IMG/VR virus record: IMGVR_UViG_3300023108_001314
Coordinates: 1 to 64,000 of that record
Length of the DNA: 64,000 bases
Source: a virus
Strand: one strand, 5' to 3'
Shown here: positions 1 to 8,495 of the stretch, one piece after another
How the letters are laid out: each line of letters opens with the position of its first letter
Position numbering within the stretch: position 1 is the stretch's first letter
Notes under the pieces: model-generated
Told to the model about the DNA's origin: nothing
Database searches by the model: none
The model's input: only the letters and a program-made list of their open reading frames with translations
Made by a program: the position numbers and the translations under genes

Positions 1-2
1 AT

Positions 3-188
3 GCTGTATTGGTGAATACCGACACAAAGGTCAGCCTTGATGGTTCAGACATTGATAGGATTGTGCTGTGGAAAAATCACAGGCAAACATCAGGTAATAT
101 GGCGTTTAACACCTACAACAAAGACGTAAACACTCGTCCTACAACGGGATTGATGTATCCCCGTGTGAGAACACGCAGACGCGGATAA
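3..188 (+). CDS. C-terminal end of a truncated structural-type protein
   Basis: An open frame enters from the left edge and ends at the TAA at 186-188, giving the last 61 residues of a protein. The tail is basic and ends in RVRTRRRG. It directly precedes two fibre-type genes, so a baseplate or neck role is plausible, but I do not recognise the family. The start lies outside the window. Confidence 0.6.
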   Translation, partial: AVLVNTDTKVSLDGSDIDRIVLWKNHRQTSGNMAFNTYNKDVNTRPTTGLMYPRVRTRRRG

Positions 189-196
189 GATAAATA
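189..196 (+). promoter_or_regulatory. T4-like late promoter octamer
   Basis: GATAAATA sits one base after the upstream stop codon and 23 nt before the next ATG. It matches the T4 late consensus TATAAATA at seven of eight positions and recurs before other virion-type genes in this window. Confidence 0.6.
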
Positions 197-219
197 TTAA
201 AAAGGACAGGATTTAGGAA

Positions 220-936
220 ATGGCACTAGCACAAATTAACATTGGTAACGCAGCAAACGATGGACAGGGTGACGATCTACGTGAAGCATTTATCAAAGTA
301 AATCAAAACTTCCAAACACTAGAAAGCATAGCAGAACAAAGTGGTGCTAACGTAGGTGCTGCCTCAGGCAGCGTATATAAAGAAACTGCTGATAATGTTT
401 TATATTTTAGAACACTAGCAGGAGGCACAGGCATTAGTTTAACAACTTTGGACAATACTGTTGTTATTACAAACACTGTTGCATCAGCTAACTTTACTAT
501 TACAACACCTCAAGGAACAGTTATTGGTGGTACAGATATTAACCTCAACTTTTTTGACGGTCAAGGTGTGGAAATCACAGGTGATGAAAACACAAAAACA
601 ATTACATTTAATGCCGGGTTATCAAGAGATCCTACACCGGCATTAGAAGCAAGTTTAGATGCTCGTAGTAACGATATTACCGCAGTAAATAATTTTAGTG
701 CTAATAGTATTTTAGGAAATAAGGTAACTACAACTAATCTTGTACCAACAAACATCACAGGTGTTGATACTGTAGAATATTACGATGCACTAGGTAGATA
801 CATTGAGGGATTTGATATGGGCGGCATTCAGCAAGTCCTTACTAGCCAACTTGATTGGGTAATGTATAGTTCTCCAATTGATCTTGGAACTTTCTTAAAT
901 CCTTTAGATGCTACAATGGATCTTGGGAATATATAG
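220..936 (+). CDS. Tail fibre / structural protein
   Basis: 238 residues. The N-terminus (about 6-31) has the motif INIGNAANDGQGDDLREAF followed by KVNQNF, a signature of T4-like marine phage tail proteins that begin with a G-x(n)-GxGDxLRxAFxKxNxNF module. The rest is Thr/Asn/Gly-rich beta-type sequence typical of fibres. A related, more diverged N-terminus occurs in the gene at 4109, so the two are probable paralogues. A late promoter octamer and a TAGGAA Shine-Dalgarno lie upstream. Exact position in the virion cannot be told from sequence. Confidence 0.7.
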   Translation: MALAQINIGNAANDGQGDDLREAFIKVNQNFQTLESIAEQSGANVGAASGSVYKETADNVLYFRTLAGGTGISLTTLDNTVVITNTVASANFTITTPQGTVIGGTDINLNFFDGQGVEITGDENTKTITFNAGLSRDPTPALEASLDARSNDITAVNNFSANSILGNKVTTTNLVPTNITGVDTVEYYDALGRYIEGFDMGGIQQVLTSQLDWVMYSSPIDLGTFLNPLDATMDLGNI

Positions 937-945
937 GAAGAATGA

Positions 946-3900
946 ATGTCTTTACTGCCGGTATGGAATGTAGAAACAAATTATAACTTAGGTACAATAA
1001 ATGAAAGAGAAACTGTTTTAATTTCTCTTCCGATAACCACATCTACAGATTTGACAACAGAAGTTATTAGCGGAAGTCTTCCAGGTGGCTTGCGACTAGA
1101 AGGTAATAATATTGTTGGAACACCATTTGAAGTAGCAAGAGACACACAAAGTAGATTTGTTATTAGAGCAACAAACAGTTTTGGCAAAAGAGATAGAACA
1201 TTTTCTTTAACAGTTATAGGACCTGATAATCCTAATTGGGTTACACCCGAAGGTAGACTAGGTGTAGGTCCAAACAATGTATTGTTTATACTAGATAGCA
1301 GCATTATTGATTATCAACTAGAAGCAACTGATACAGACTTACCAGCAGGTGAAATATTAGAATATTATATTGCTGACGGAGACGGAGAACTGCCTCCGGG
1401 GATTAAACTTACAACAGGTGGTAAATTGCAAGGAGTAGTTGATCCTTTACTAGCATTAGATGTCAACGTTGTAGATGACGGATATGACACTACAAACTTT
1501 TCTAAGTATCCATTTGATTTTAATGTAAGAGCAGACAACGGTTGGGATAGTTATTTTTACGATATCACAACATATGATTACAGTAGTCCTGTAAGAACTC
1601 CTAGAAAACTTAATCGTTATTACGAATTTTTTGTTACAGTAGCAGATAATGTTACTAGTGTAAGACGTAGATTTATAATTTATGTTGTAGGTGATGATTA
1701 TGTTAGAGCAGACAACACACTAATGCAAGCAGCAGATGGTGTGTTTACCGCAGATGCAACATTTAGAAGAATTCCTGTTTGGTTAACACCAGCAGACTTA
1801 GGTAGACGTAGAGCACAAAACTATCAAACATTTTATCTAGAAATCCTAGAGCAAAATTTCGTAGAAGGTTTTGTAAGATATGCACTAGAAGGTGTAAACG
1901 ACGACGGTAGTGATAGCGAGTTACCGCCAGGCATGGCACTAGATGAAACTACAGGTGAAATTGCAGGTGTTGTACCATATCAACCTGCTGTTACAAAAGA
2001 ATATAAATTTACTGTTAATGCTATACGTTTTACCACAGACATTGATGTAGTTACAGTTTTTGCAACTGTTTCTCAAGATACATTAATTGGAGGTAGAACA
2101 CTAAGAGTAGGTAAACTTCCGACAGGTACTGCTGATGGTATAGAAGACCTAAACAGTCTAGTAGGTCAAACTATACAACTTAATGGACGCTCATATAAAA
2201 TAGAAAGTGTTGATGGAACAAATAAAGACTATGACGAAATTACATTTGAAAGTGCATTATTATCATTAAGAACTGTTAATCCAATTGTGTTAAGAAGTAC
2301 GTCAACAGGTGGAAAAAACTATCTATGGATTAATCAACTTTCTTCAAATGATACAGCATTCTATAAAAACAAAACAATTAACTTTACAGATGCAAGTCAT
2401 GTAATAAATGATGTTGTAGACTATATAGAATGGGATGTAGACACAAGCGATAGCACTTCTGCTATGCAATTAGTTACAGATGTTACAGGCACTATAGACG
2501 GAAGTAGTGATATTGAACAAGGACTAGAGGCATATTTTAGTAGAACAAATGCACCTGCTACAATACAAACAGAAGTAAGTGGATACGGTATTACTAAAGT
2601 AAAGTTAATTATTCCTAGTACTGCTGAATCAAGAAACAAAAACTTTATAGAAAGTTTGTTTCATACCACAGATAGCGATACTGTTACTGCTACACAAATC
2701 GCACAATATCAAAGAGTACAACTAGACAGCAATTTAAAAAATACACTATCAGAAGGTAGACACATAACATTTGCAGCCGTTGTCAAAGATAGTTTTAGTA
2801 AGACATTCAACAGTGCCGACAACGAAACATTAGAAAAGGCAAAAACTTTTACAGTTAGTATACTAGGAGATGTTGAAAGTACAATTACTTGGAAAACACC
2901 GGCAGACCTAGGTACACTAAAAGCAAATAGAATTAGTACACTTAAAGTAGAAGCAGAAACATCCATTCCAGATGCACTGTTAAAATACAATCTAATCAGC
3001 GGATCATTACCTCCCGGACTAGCATTAAAGAATGACGGTAATATAATTGGTGAAGTACCAATTTTTGGAACACCTGAGCGCAAGGGATTGACATTCTTTG
3101 ACAGCGGAACAACAACTTTCGACGGTGGTACAACTACAAACGATAGAAATTATACATTCGAAATACTAGCAAGAGATAGATTTGGCTTTAGTGCAACATC
3201 TAGAACATTTACACTTAGTATAGATGATGTAGATCAATTATTCTACAGTAACTTATATTTCCAACCTTTCTTGAAATCTACACAAAGATCTATTTGGAAT
3301 GAATTTATAGGTAATACAAAAGTATTTGAACCAACTAAACTTTACAGACAAAGTGATACAAACTTTGGTGTACCTCGCCAACTTAGATCTCTAGCATACG
3401 CAGGTATTCAAACTCAATCAATAGATGATTTTTATATTGCTGTTGCAAAAAATCATACTAGAAGAAAATATTACTTCGGAAATGTTAAAAATGCAGTAGC
3501 CAAAGTTCCAGGGACTAACGATATAGTATATGAAGTAGTATACGTAGAACTTGTTGATAAAGCATTACCTGCCGCAGGCAAAACAAGACAAGTGTTTAAC
3601 ACAATAAACAACGGCAGTAAAATTACTGTAGACAGTATTAAATTAGAATCGGCACAGGATAGCACTGGAAGATTAGACGAACCATTTAGATTTAGGCCAA
3701 ATGGACAAACTGTAACTGCTGATACAGACGCAATACAAATCAGTCAAAGTGGGCACAGTAGATTTTATATTTCTAATATTGATAATATGAGAGATAAAAT
3801 TTCTGAACTAGGTTCAACATCCCTAGACTTTTTACCGTTATGGATGCGTACAGCACAAGGAACAAGCCTAGCAGAACTAGGATATGTGCTTTGTGTGCCT

Positions 3901-4086
3901 TTGGCATATACACTTCCGGGTGAGTCTACTAGAATACTACAAAACGTAGAAAACCATATAAAGACAACAGAATTTGATTTTGATCAAATTGAATATGACA
4001 TAGATAGATATATTGCCGATGCTGTAACAGGGTCAAGTCAAGAAACATTTATCTTATTCGGAGATTACAAACACAACATTGCATAA
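946..4086 (+). CDS. Large structural protein with Ig-like (putative He_PIG) repeats
   Basis: 1046 residues, all beta-type sequence rich in Thr, Asp and Asn. At least four copies of a GSLPPGLxL...G.I.G.P motif are visible near residues 44, 147, 325 and 686, characteristic of He_PIG/cadherin-like immunoglobulin folds found in adhesins and phage fibres. The C-terminal 250 residues lack the repeat and may form the virion attachment or receptor domain. It starts 10 nt after the preceding fibre gene, with AGGAAG before the ATG. Probable distal tail or adhesin protein; the exact part is unknown. Confidence 0.7.
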   Translation: MSLLPVWNVETNYNLGTINERETVLISLPITTSTDLTTEVISGSLPGGLRLEGNNIVGTPFEVARDTQSRFVIRATNSFGKRDRTFSLTVIGPDNPNWVTPEGRLGVGPNNVLFILDSSIIDYQLEATDTDLPAGEILEYYIADGDGELPPGIKLTTGGKLQGVVDPLLALDVNVVDDGYDTTNFSKYPFDFNVRADNGWDSYFYDITTYDYSSPVRTPRKLNRYYEFFVTVADNVTSVRRRFIIYVVGDDYVRADNTLMQAADGVFTADATFRRIPVWLTPADLGRRRAQNYQTFYLEILEQNFVEGFVRYALEGVNDDGSDSELPPGMALDETTGEIAGVVPYQPAVTKEYKFTVNAIRFTTDIDVVTVFATVSQDTLIGGRTLRVGKLPTGTADGIEDLNSLVGQTIQLNGRSYKIESVDGTNKDYDEITFESALLSLRTVNPIVLRSTSTGGKNYLWINQLSSNDTAFYKNKTINFTDASHVINDVVDYIEWDVDTSDSTSAMQLVTDVTGTIDGSSDIEQGLEAYFSRTNAPATIQTEVSGYGITKVKLIIPSTAESRNKNFIESLFHTTDSDTVTATQIAQYQRVQLDSNLKNTLSEGRHITFAAVVKDSFSKTFNSADNETLEKAKTFTVSILGDVESTITWKTPADLGTLKANRISTLKVEAETSIPDALLKYNLISGSLPPGLALKNDGNIIGEVPIFGTPERKGLTFFDSGTTTFDGGTTTNDRNYTFEILARDRFGFSATSRTFTLSIDDVDQLFYSNLYFQPFLKSTQRSIWNEFIGNTKVFEPTKLYRQSDTNFGVPRQLRSLAYAGIQTQSIDDFYIAVAKNHTRRKYYFGNVKNAVAKVPGTNDIVYEVVYVELVDKALPAAGKTRQVFNTINNGSKITVDSIKLESAQDSTGRLDEPFRFRPNGQTVTADTDAIQISQSGHSRFYISNIDNMRDKISELGSTSLDFLPLWMRTAQGTSLAELGYVLCVPLAYTLPGESTRILQNVENHIKTTEFDFDQIEYDIDRYIADAVTGSSQETFILFGDYKHNIA

Positions 4087-4089
4087 ATA
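4082..4089 (+). promoter_or_regulatory. Putative late promoter octamer
   Basis: CATAAATA overlaps the stop codon of the large structural gene and lies 20 nt before the next ATG. It differs from the T4 late consensus TATAAATA at the first base only. Confidence 0.5.
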
Positions 4090-4108
4090 GTATGTAAAGG
4101 AAATAACA

Positions 4109-4690
4109 ATGGCAGATGAAGTAATAGTTTATACAACAATTGATGCAGACTTTCCAGTCGCAGGACAAGATAACGATAGCCAAGGCTTTCGTGATAACTT
4201 TAGTGTGGTTAAAACAGGATTATCAGTTGCTAATACTGAATTAAATTCATTGAAAACTGGAACTGCAAAATTAAATGTAGATAATGACTTTGGTGAAAAC
4301 AAAATTTCAAATGCAAATCTTGTAGCAAATACACTTGATAACAATAACACTAACGTAAATATGAACGGTGGTGAATCAGCAGCAGTTGACTGGAGTGACG
4401 GTGCAGTATATAATGTTTCAGGTAATGCAAGTGCAGGTGCGATTGGTATAACTTTAACAAATTTCCCTACTACAAACGCAGGCAGTGCAAGAGTAGTAAT
4501 AAGTACAGCAAATACTTCTAACACAACATTTACATTTAATGCAGGATTAGGTCAAACACTAAAGACAGACGGAAATGCTGCATGGACATCTACAGCACTA
4601 GAAGTTACTAATACACAAACAATGATTGTAGATGTTTTTACAACAGATGGTGTTACATATTATCTAACACATGTAGGTACTTACAGTTGA
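4109..4690 (+). CDS. Tail fibre-like structural protein
   Basis: 193 residues. The N-terminal part has GQDNDSQGFRDNFSVVKTGL, a diverged version of the GxGDxLRxAFxKxN module seen at 220. The remainder is a low-complexity Asn/Thr/Gly beta-type sequence. AAAGGA precedes the ATG and a late octamer lies upstream. It ends with a TGA that overlaps the TTG start of the next gene, implying translational coupling. Virion role inferred from composition, motif and neighbours. Confidence 0.65.
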   Translation: MADEVIVYTTIDADFPVAGQDNDSQGFRDNFSVVKTGLSVANTELNSLKTGTAKLNVDNDFGENKISNANLVANTLDNNNTNVNMNGGESAAVDWSDGAVYNVSGNASAGAIGITLTNFPTTNAGSARVVISTANTSNTTFTFNAGLGQTLKTDGNAAWTSTALEVTNTQTMIVDVFTTDGVTYYLTHVGTYS

Positions 4691-4917
4691 TACATCCTAA
4701 TCTAGGCGATTTATCAGAATTTACAATGAATGAATTAGAACAAAAAGTTCTAAAACTTAATTCTATGTATTTCATGACGCAGGATGAAAATGTACGTCAC
4801 CAAATGATTTTGCTTATTGATTCTTACAAAGTAGAAATAGAAGAAAGACGTAAGCAACAGAAAAAAGAACAAGAAGACACTAATTCAGATCTTGACAATC
4901 TTATCAATGTATCGTAA
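4687..4917 (+). CDS. Small conserved phage protein
   Basis: 76 residues starting at a TTG that overlaps the preceding TGA. Mostly helical, with a charged Lys/Glu/Gln stretch (about 48-65) likely to form a coiled coil, ending DLDNLINVS. I recall similar small proteins beside tail genes in marine T4-like phages, but no function is known to me. Confidence 0.55.
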   Translation: MIHPNLGDLSEFTMNELEQKVLKLNSMYFMTQDENVRHQMILLIDSYKVEIEERRKQQKKEQEDTNSDLDNLINVS

Positions 4918-4926
4918 AATACATTT

Positions 4927-5457
4927 ATGCTTATGAGAACAGACGACCTAGGTATACCTCGATTTACAAATCGCGATTTAATCGATATGATCTATTCAGG
5001 TCATGCGGATAAAGTGCATGTGGTATTATGTACACCTACAGACGAAATAGACAAGTTTAATACTGCAATGGAAGAACAAGGTATGGATCCATTGCAAAAG
5101 TATATTCCATTAGATGTAGATCAAAAGACTTTTGACGGAGTATGTCAAAGCGAATGGTTTATGCCTGAAGAATATAAAGCGATTAGCGTATATGAATATG
5201 TTCTAGGTAAAGCAGAAACACCTTGCCCGCAACACGTACAAGATCGTATTTGGGAAGAACTAGACGAATTTAAAAAACGTGGTATGCACGATCTACTACG
5301 CTATATGATTTATCTTGTAGACTTTATGCGTGAGAATGACATTGTATGGGGTGTAGGACGTGGATCAAGTGTAGCAAGTTATGTGCTGTATTTGATAGGT
5401 GTGCATCGTATAGATTCAATCCAGTATGGCCTGGATTGGAGAGAGTTCTTGAGATAA
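4927..5457 (+). CDS. DNA polymerase III alpha-like fragment
   Basis: 176 residues. The C-terminus contains WGVGRGSSVASYVLYLIGV followed by an ID...YGLDWREFLR ending, matching the conserved GxGRGSAAGSLVAYLLGI...DP..Y.LLFERFLN region of bacterial C-family polymerases (DnaE). The protein stops just where DnaE would continue into the catalytic palm, so the polymerase aspartates are absent. It cannot be a polymerase itself; it may be a remnant or a small protein reusing the fold. Followed 28 nt later by the next gene. Confidence 0.6.
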   Translation: MLMRTDDLGIPRFTNRDLIDMIYSGHADKVHVVLCTPTDEIDKFNTAMEEQGMDPLQKYIPLDVDQKTFDGVCQSEWFMPEEYKAISVYEYVLGKAETPCPQHVQDRIWEELDEFKKRGMHDLLRYMIYLVDFMRENDIVWGVGRGSSVASYVLYLIGVHRIDSIQYGLDWREFLR

Positions 5458-5484
5458 GTAGTACATATTAAGGAGATCAATAAT

Positions 5485-5868
5485 ATGGCAAGACAACAAT
5501 CAGGGCGTAAAATTTATAAAACAGCCCAAGGTAAAAATATCGATCTTGATCTTCTGATCAGTAGAAATGAATTAACTCCTGCTGTAGGCAATGCAAGAGT
5601 TAATGCACGAGGAGATGAACTAGGACCAGGTGGTAAAATTGTTCGCAAGCGTGAACAAGTTCTTAAAGAATATTATAACACAAAAGGTGTTGTAGAAGAA
5701 ACCGTTGTTAGACCAAAACCTATCACTGAGTTAGAAGAAGAAATGTTTGATGAGTTTGATAATGAACCAGTGCCTGAAAAGCCTGTTGAAACAAAAAAAT
5801 CAAAAACACAAACATTAGACGAATGGATTGAAGACGAAGACGGCAATTTTATTAGAAAAGGTGAATAA
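5485..5868 (+). CDS. Conserved phage protein, unknown function
   Basis: 127 residues, strongly charged. The N-terminal half contains ARVNARGDELGPGGKIVRKR, which I associate with a conserved family of marine T4-like phages of no known role. The C-terminal half is acidic (EEEMFDEFDNEPVPEKP) and ends with DEWIEDEDGNFIRKGE. A clear AAGGAG lies 9 nt before the ATG. The stop overlaps the next start by one base, so it is probably co-translated with the GroES-like gene. Confidence 0.6.
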   Translation: MARQQSGRKIYKTAQGKNIDLDLLISRNELTPAVGNARVNARGDELGPGGKIVRKREQVLKEYYNTKGVVEETVVRPKPITELEEEMFDEFDNEPVPEKPVETKKSKTQTLDEWIEDEDGNFIRKGE

Positions 5869-6275
5869 TGGCTGTAAATTTTGGAAAAGTTTTTAAAGGA
5901 ACTTTAACTCCTATTAAAGATAGAGTTCTTGTCACTGATATGTATTTTGGTGAACAAAAAACAAAAAGTGGATTAATTATTACTAATGATGATGGAAATA
6001 CTAGAGGCATTTATCCTCGCTGGGGTAAAGTACATGCAAAAGGTCCAGACAACAAAGATGATTACCAAGTAGGTGACTGGATTTTAATTGAACATGGTCG
6101 TTGGACAAGAGCATTTAATGTTGATGATGGCAATGGCGCAATAGAACTAAGAATGATTGATCAAGAATGTATTATAGGGTATAGTAATGAAAAGCCAAAT
6201 GATGTTTACATTGGTGACGAATATGCGAATGGCGAATCAACAACTATAGACCCATCAAATTTTGTGGGGGCATAA
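5868..6275 (+). CDS. GroES-like co-chaperonin (gp31-type)
   Basis: 135 residues. The N-terminus reads LTPIKDRVLVTDMYFGEQKT and then KSGLII, matching the Cpn10 core (P..DRVLV....E.KT.GGIIIP) with a mobile-loop-like segment at about 29-45. A VGDWILIEHG segment corresponds to the Cpn10 VGD.VLF..Y strand. T4 gp31 replaces host GroES so that GroEL can fold the major capsid protein; the same role is inferred here. Overlaps the genes on both sides by one base. Confidence 0.75.
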   Translation: MAVNFGKVFKGTLTPIKDRVLVTDMYFGEQKTKSGLIITNDDGNTRGIYPRWGKVHAKGPDNKDDYQVGDWILIEHGRWTRAFNVDDGNGAIELRMIDQECIIGYSNEKPNDVYIGDEYANGESTTIDPSNFVGA

Positions 6276-6634
6276 TGACAAACCCATTCGCAGATATTGA
6301 ACGCTTTGGCTCAGCGTGTGATCAAGAGCCTAATGAAGCAAACTACAAAATGTATCTTGATCTAATTCGAGAAGAAACAGACGAACTGGAAGAAGCCATT
6401 ATAGACAACGATAAGGTAGAACAACTTGACGCACTAGTTGATATTCTAGTTGTTACTATGGGTGCTATCCGTGCCGCAGGTTGGGACGGAGAAGGTGCTT
6501 GGAAAGAAGTAATGGATACAAACTTTGCTAAGATCGATCCAGACACTGGCAAAGTTCGTAAACGTGAAGATGGCAAGGTACTGAAGCCAGAAGGTTGGAA
6601 GGCTCCAGAACTTGCACAGTTTATAGGAGACTAA
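6275..6634 (+). CDS. MazG-like / phosphoribosyl-ATP pyrophosphohydrolase-like NTPase
   Basis: 119 residues. It contains IREETDELEEAI (EExxE type) and QLDALVDILVVTMGA (ExxD-type metal site), the all-alpha NTP pyrophosphohydrolase signature. This family hydrolyses (d)NTPs or related nucleotides to monophosphates; in phages it is linked to dNTP sanitation or to lowering ppGpp, the latter only a proposal. A second MazG-like protein is encoded at 37570. The C-terminus (KVRKREDGKVLKPEGWKAP) is typical of phage members. Confidence 0.75.
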   Translation: MTNPFADIERFGSACDQEPNEANYKMYLDLIREETDELEEAIIDNDKVEQLDALVDILVVTMGAIRAAGWDGEGAWKEVMDTNFAKIDPDTGKVRKREDGKVLKPEGWKAPELAQFIGD

Positions 6635-6635
6635 T

Positions 6636-7319
6636 ATGGTAGCAAGAACTGCTAATGTTGCAAGTCGAGCTTATGATGAAGGCTTGCGTAAATTTATGAT
6701 TAATATGTACAATCACACTGCTCTAGGATTAGCAGTAAGTGGATTTGTTGCATATCTATGTTACACAACAGGATTTATTCCAACTGGATTATTAGGTCTT
6801 GTGGTTATGTTTGCGCCGCTAGGTATGATTTTATATTATAGTTTTGCAGGCGGCAATTGGACACTACAAGGCATCACAAGATTCTATTACGCATTTACAG
6901 CAGTAATGGGAATTAGTATGAGTACAATATTTGTTGTATATACAATGACAAGTATTGCACAGGTATTTTTTATTACAAGTGCAACATTTGCAGCAGCAAG
7001 TTTATATGGATATACAACTAAACGTGATCTAACCGCAATGGGTAGTTTTCTTATTGTAGGATTAATTGGCATTATTATTGCTAGTATTGTAAACATCTTT
7101 CTAGCAAGTTCAGCATTTGCATTTGCAATTAGTATTATCGGTGTACTAATTTTTGTCGGTATGACAGCATGGGATACGCAAACAGCAAAAAATTTATTTC
7201 TTTCTGCTCCTAATATGGAAGTTGCAGACAAATATGGTGTCCAAATGGCATTGAGTTTATATCTTGACTTTGTGAACTTGTTCCAATTCTTATTAGCACT
7301 ATTAGGTAATAGAGAATAA
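6636..7319 (+). CDS. BAX inhibitor-1 family membrane protein
   Basis: 227 residues with about seven hydrophobic membrane spans, an N-terminal cytoplasmic segment (RAYDEGLRKFMINMYNHTALGL) and a C-terminal part with TAWDTQTAK and SLYLDFVNLFQFLLALLG, all typical of the BI-1/YccA/YbhL family. Bacterial members sit in the inner membrane; YccA binds and restrains the FtsH protease, and some conduct calcium. In a phage it may protect phage membrane proteins or delay cell damage; that is inference. No regulatory site of its own is visible, and it follows the MazG-like gene by 1 nt. Confidence 0.8.
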   Translation: MVARTANVASRAYDEGLRKFMINMYNHTALGLAVSGFVAYLCYTTGFIPTGLLGLVVMFAPLGMILYYSFAGGNWTLQGITRFYYAFTAVMGISMSTIFVVYTMTSIAQVFFITSATFAAASLYGYTTKRDLTAMGSFLIVGLIGIIIASIVNIFLASSAFAFAISIIGVLIFVGMTAWDTQTAKNLFLSAPNMEVADKYGVQMALSLYLDFVNLFQFLLALLGNRE

Positions 7320-7324
7320 TTTAC

Positions 7325-7353
7325 TTGACATCGTGTACGTTTTGTGTTATGTT
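7325..7353 (+). promoter_or_regulatory. Sigma70-like promoter
   Basis: TTGACA (7325-7330), 17-nt spacer, TATGTT (7348-7353), lying between the BI-1 gene and the deoxynucleotidase gene. It is one of several near-consensus -35/-10 pairs in the window. Confidence 0.7.
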
Positions 7354-7381
7354 TAAGCATAATTAACAACGAGGTTCAACT

Positions 7382-7972
7382 ATGAATTATAACAAGGATC
7401 GCAAGATCCTAGCAGATGTTGATGGTGTTTTTCTTAATTGGGAAGAAGCATTTGAACGTTGGATGTCTGCACGAGGATATGAAATTGCAGCACCAGCCCA
7501 ATATAAAATGTCAATCAAATATGGTATTGAACAACACACTGCTGATCATCTAGTAGGAATTTTTAATAACAGTGCATGGATTGGATATTTAAATCCTTTG
7601 CGTGATGCTGTAGATTGGGTACATAAACTAGTATCAGAAGGTTGGCATTTTGAATGTATCACTAGTTTGTCAGATGATCCTTATGCTGCACGATTACGAG
7701 AAATGAACTTAGAACATTGGTTCGGCAGAGGCGCAATGCGTAGAGTGCAATGTATAGCAACTGGTGCAGACAAAGATGAGTATTTAAAAGCCTATGAACA
7801 TAGTCATTGGTGGATTGAAGATAAGCCTGAAAATGCAATGGCAGGACTTTATGCAGGCCACAAGCCTATTTTGATACAACACGACTATAATCTAGACTTT
7901 GTCGAAGCAGATGTGACTGTGGTTGAAAACTGGCAGCAAATTTATAATCTTATTACTAACAGCGAGGAATAA
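7382..7972 (+). CDS. HAD-type 5'(3')-deoxyribonucleotidase-like protein
   Basis: 196 residues. The HAD nucleophile motif appears as ADVDGVF (Asp12, Asp14), motif II near CITSLSDD and the acidic motif III/IV as WWIEDKPENA. This arrangement resembles the 5'(3')-deoxyribonucleotidase (NT5C) branch of HAD phosphatases, which dephosphorylate dNMPs. A sigma70-like promoter and a GAGG ribosome site precede it, so it is probably expressed early. A second HAD protein of the same kind is encoded at 27188. Exact substrate unknown. Confidence 0.65.
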   Translation: MNYNKDRKILADVDGVFLNWEEAFERWMSARGYEIAAPAQYKMSIKYGIEQHTADHLVGIFNNSAWIGYLNPLRDAVDWVHKLVSEGWHFECITSLSDDPYAARLREMNLEHWFGRGAMRRVQCIATGADKDEYLKAYEHSHWWIEDKPENAMAGLYAGHKPILIQHDYNLDFVEADVTVVENWQQIYNLITNSEE

Positions 7973-7973
7973 A

Positions 7974-8495
7974 ATGATCCATGCAATGATCGACTTAGAA
8001 ACACTGCACACTACACCTCAAGCAGCAGTCCTTACAGTCGGGGGTGTAAAGTTCGATCCAAAAAGCAATAGCGAACCTTATGGAGAGTTTTACTATAAAC
8101 TAGATTTAGATACGCAAGATCGTGCAGTAAGCGATGATACAATCGCATGGTGGGGACAACAAGATCCTAAAGTACAAGAAGAAGCGTTCGGTGCAGAAGG
8201 GCGTGAACATGTTGACGTATTCTTAGACAGTTTGCCCAAATGGATGGTAGGTGTTGATGTGCTTTGGGGTCATGGTTATGGCTTTGACATTACTATTATT
8301 GAAGATATGTTACGACAGCGTGGCAAGCCTATTCCATGGCAATTTTGGCAAGTGCGTGACAGCAGAACATTGTTTGCTTGTTGTAAAGTAGATCCACGCA
8401 AAGCAATGCAAAGTGATTTACACAATGCACTTGCAGATGCATATTTTCAAGCAAAAGGTGTGCAAATGGCATACAAGGAACTTGGACTATGTTAA
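7974..8495 (+). CDS. dexA: 3'-5' exonuclease, DnaQ/DexA type
   Basis: 173 residues from the ATG at 7974; a longer GTG reading from 7923 would overlap the previous gene and adds no motif. Exo I is MIDLETL (Asp/Glu), Exo II is GHGYGFDITIIEDML, and Exo III is LHNALADAYFQA (His/Asp). This set is that of the DEDDh exonucleases, closest in size and form to T4 exonuclease A and Rv2179c-like proteins. A role in host DNA degradation or RNA/DNA trimming is inferred from T4. Two bases after the preceding stop; 7-nt overlap with the next gene. Confidence 0.75.
   Translation: MIHAMIDLETLHTTPQAAVLTVGGVKFDPKSNSEPYGEFYYKLDLDTQDRAVSDDTIAWWGQQDPKVQEEAFGAEGREHVDVFLDSLPKWMVGVDVLWGHGYGFDITIIEDMLRQRGKPIPWQFWQVRDSRTLFACCKVDPRKAMQSDLHNALADAYFQAKGVQMAYKELGLC

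Noticed and set aside
4082-4120. CATTG...CAATG pairing over the late octamer before 4109
   Set aside because: Only five pairs, too weak to hide translation.
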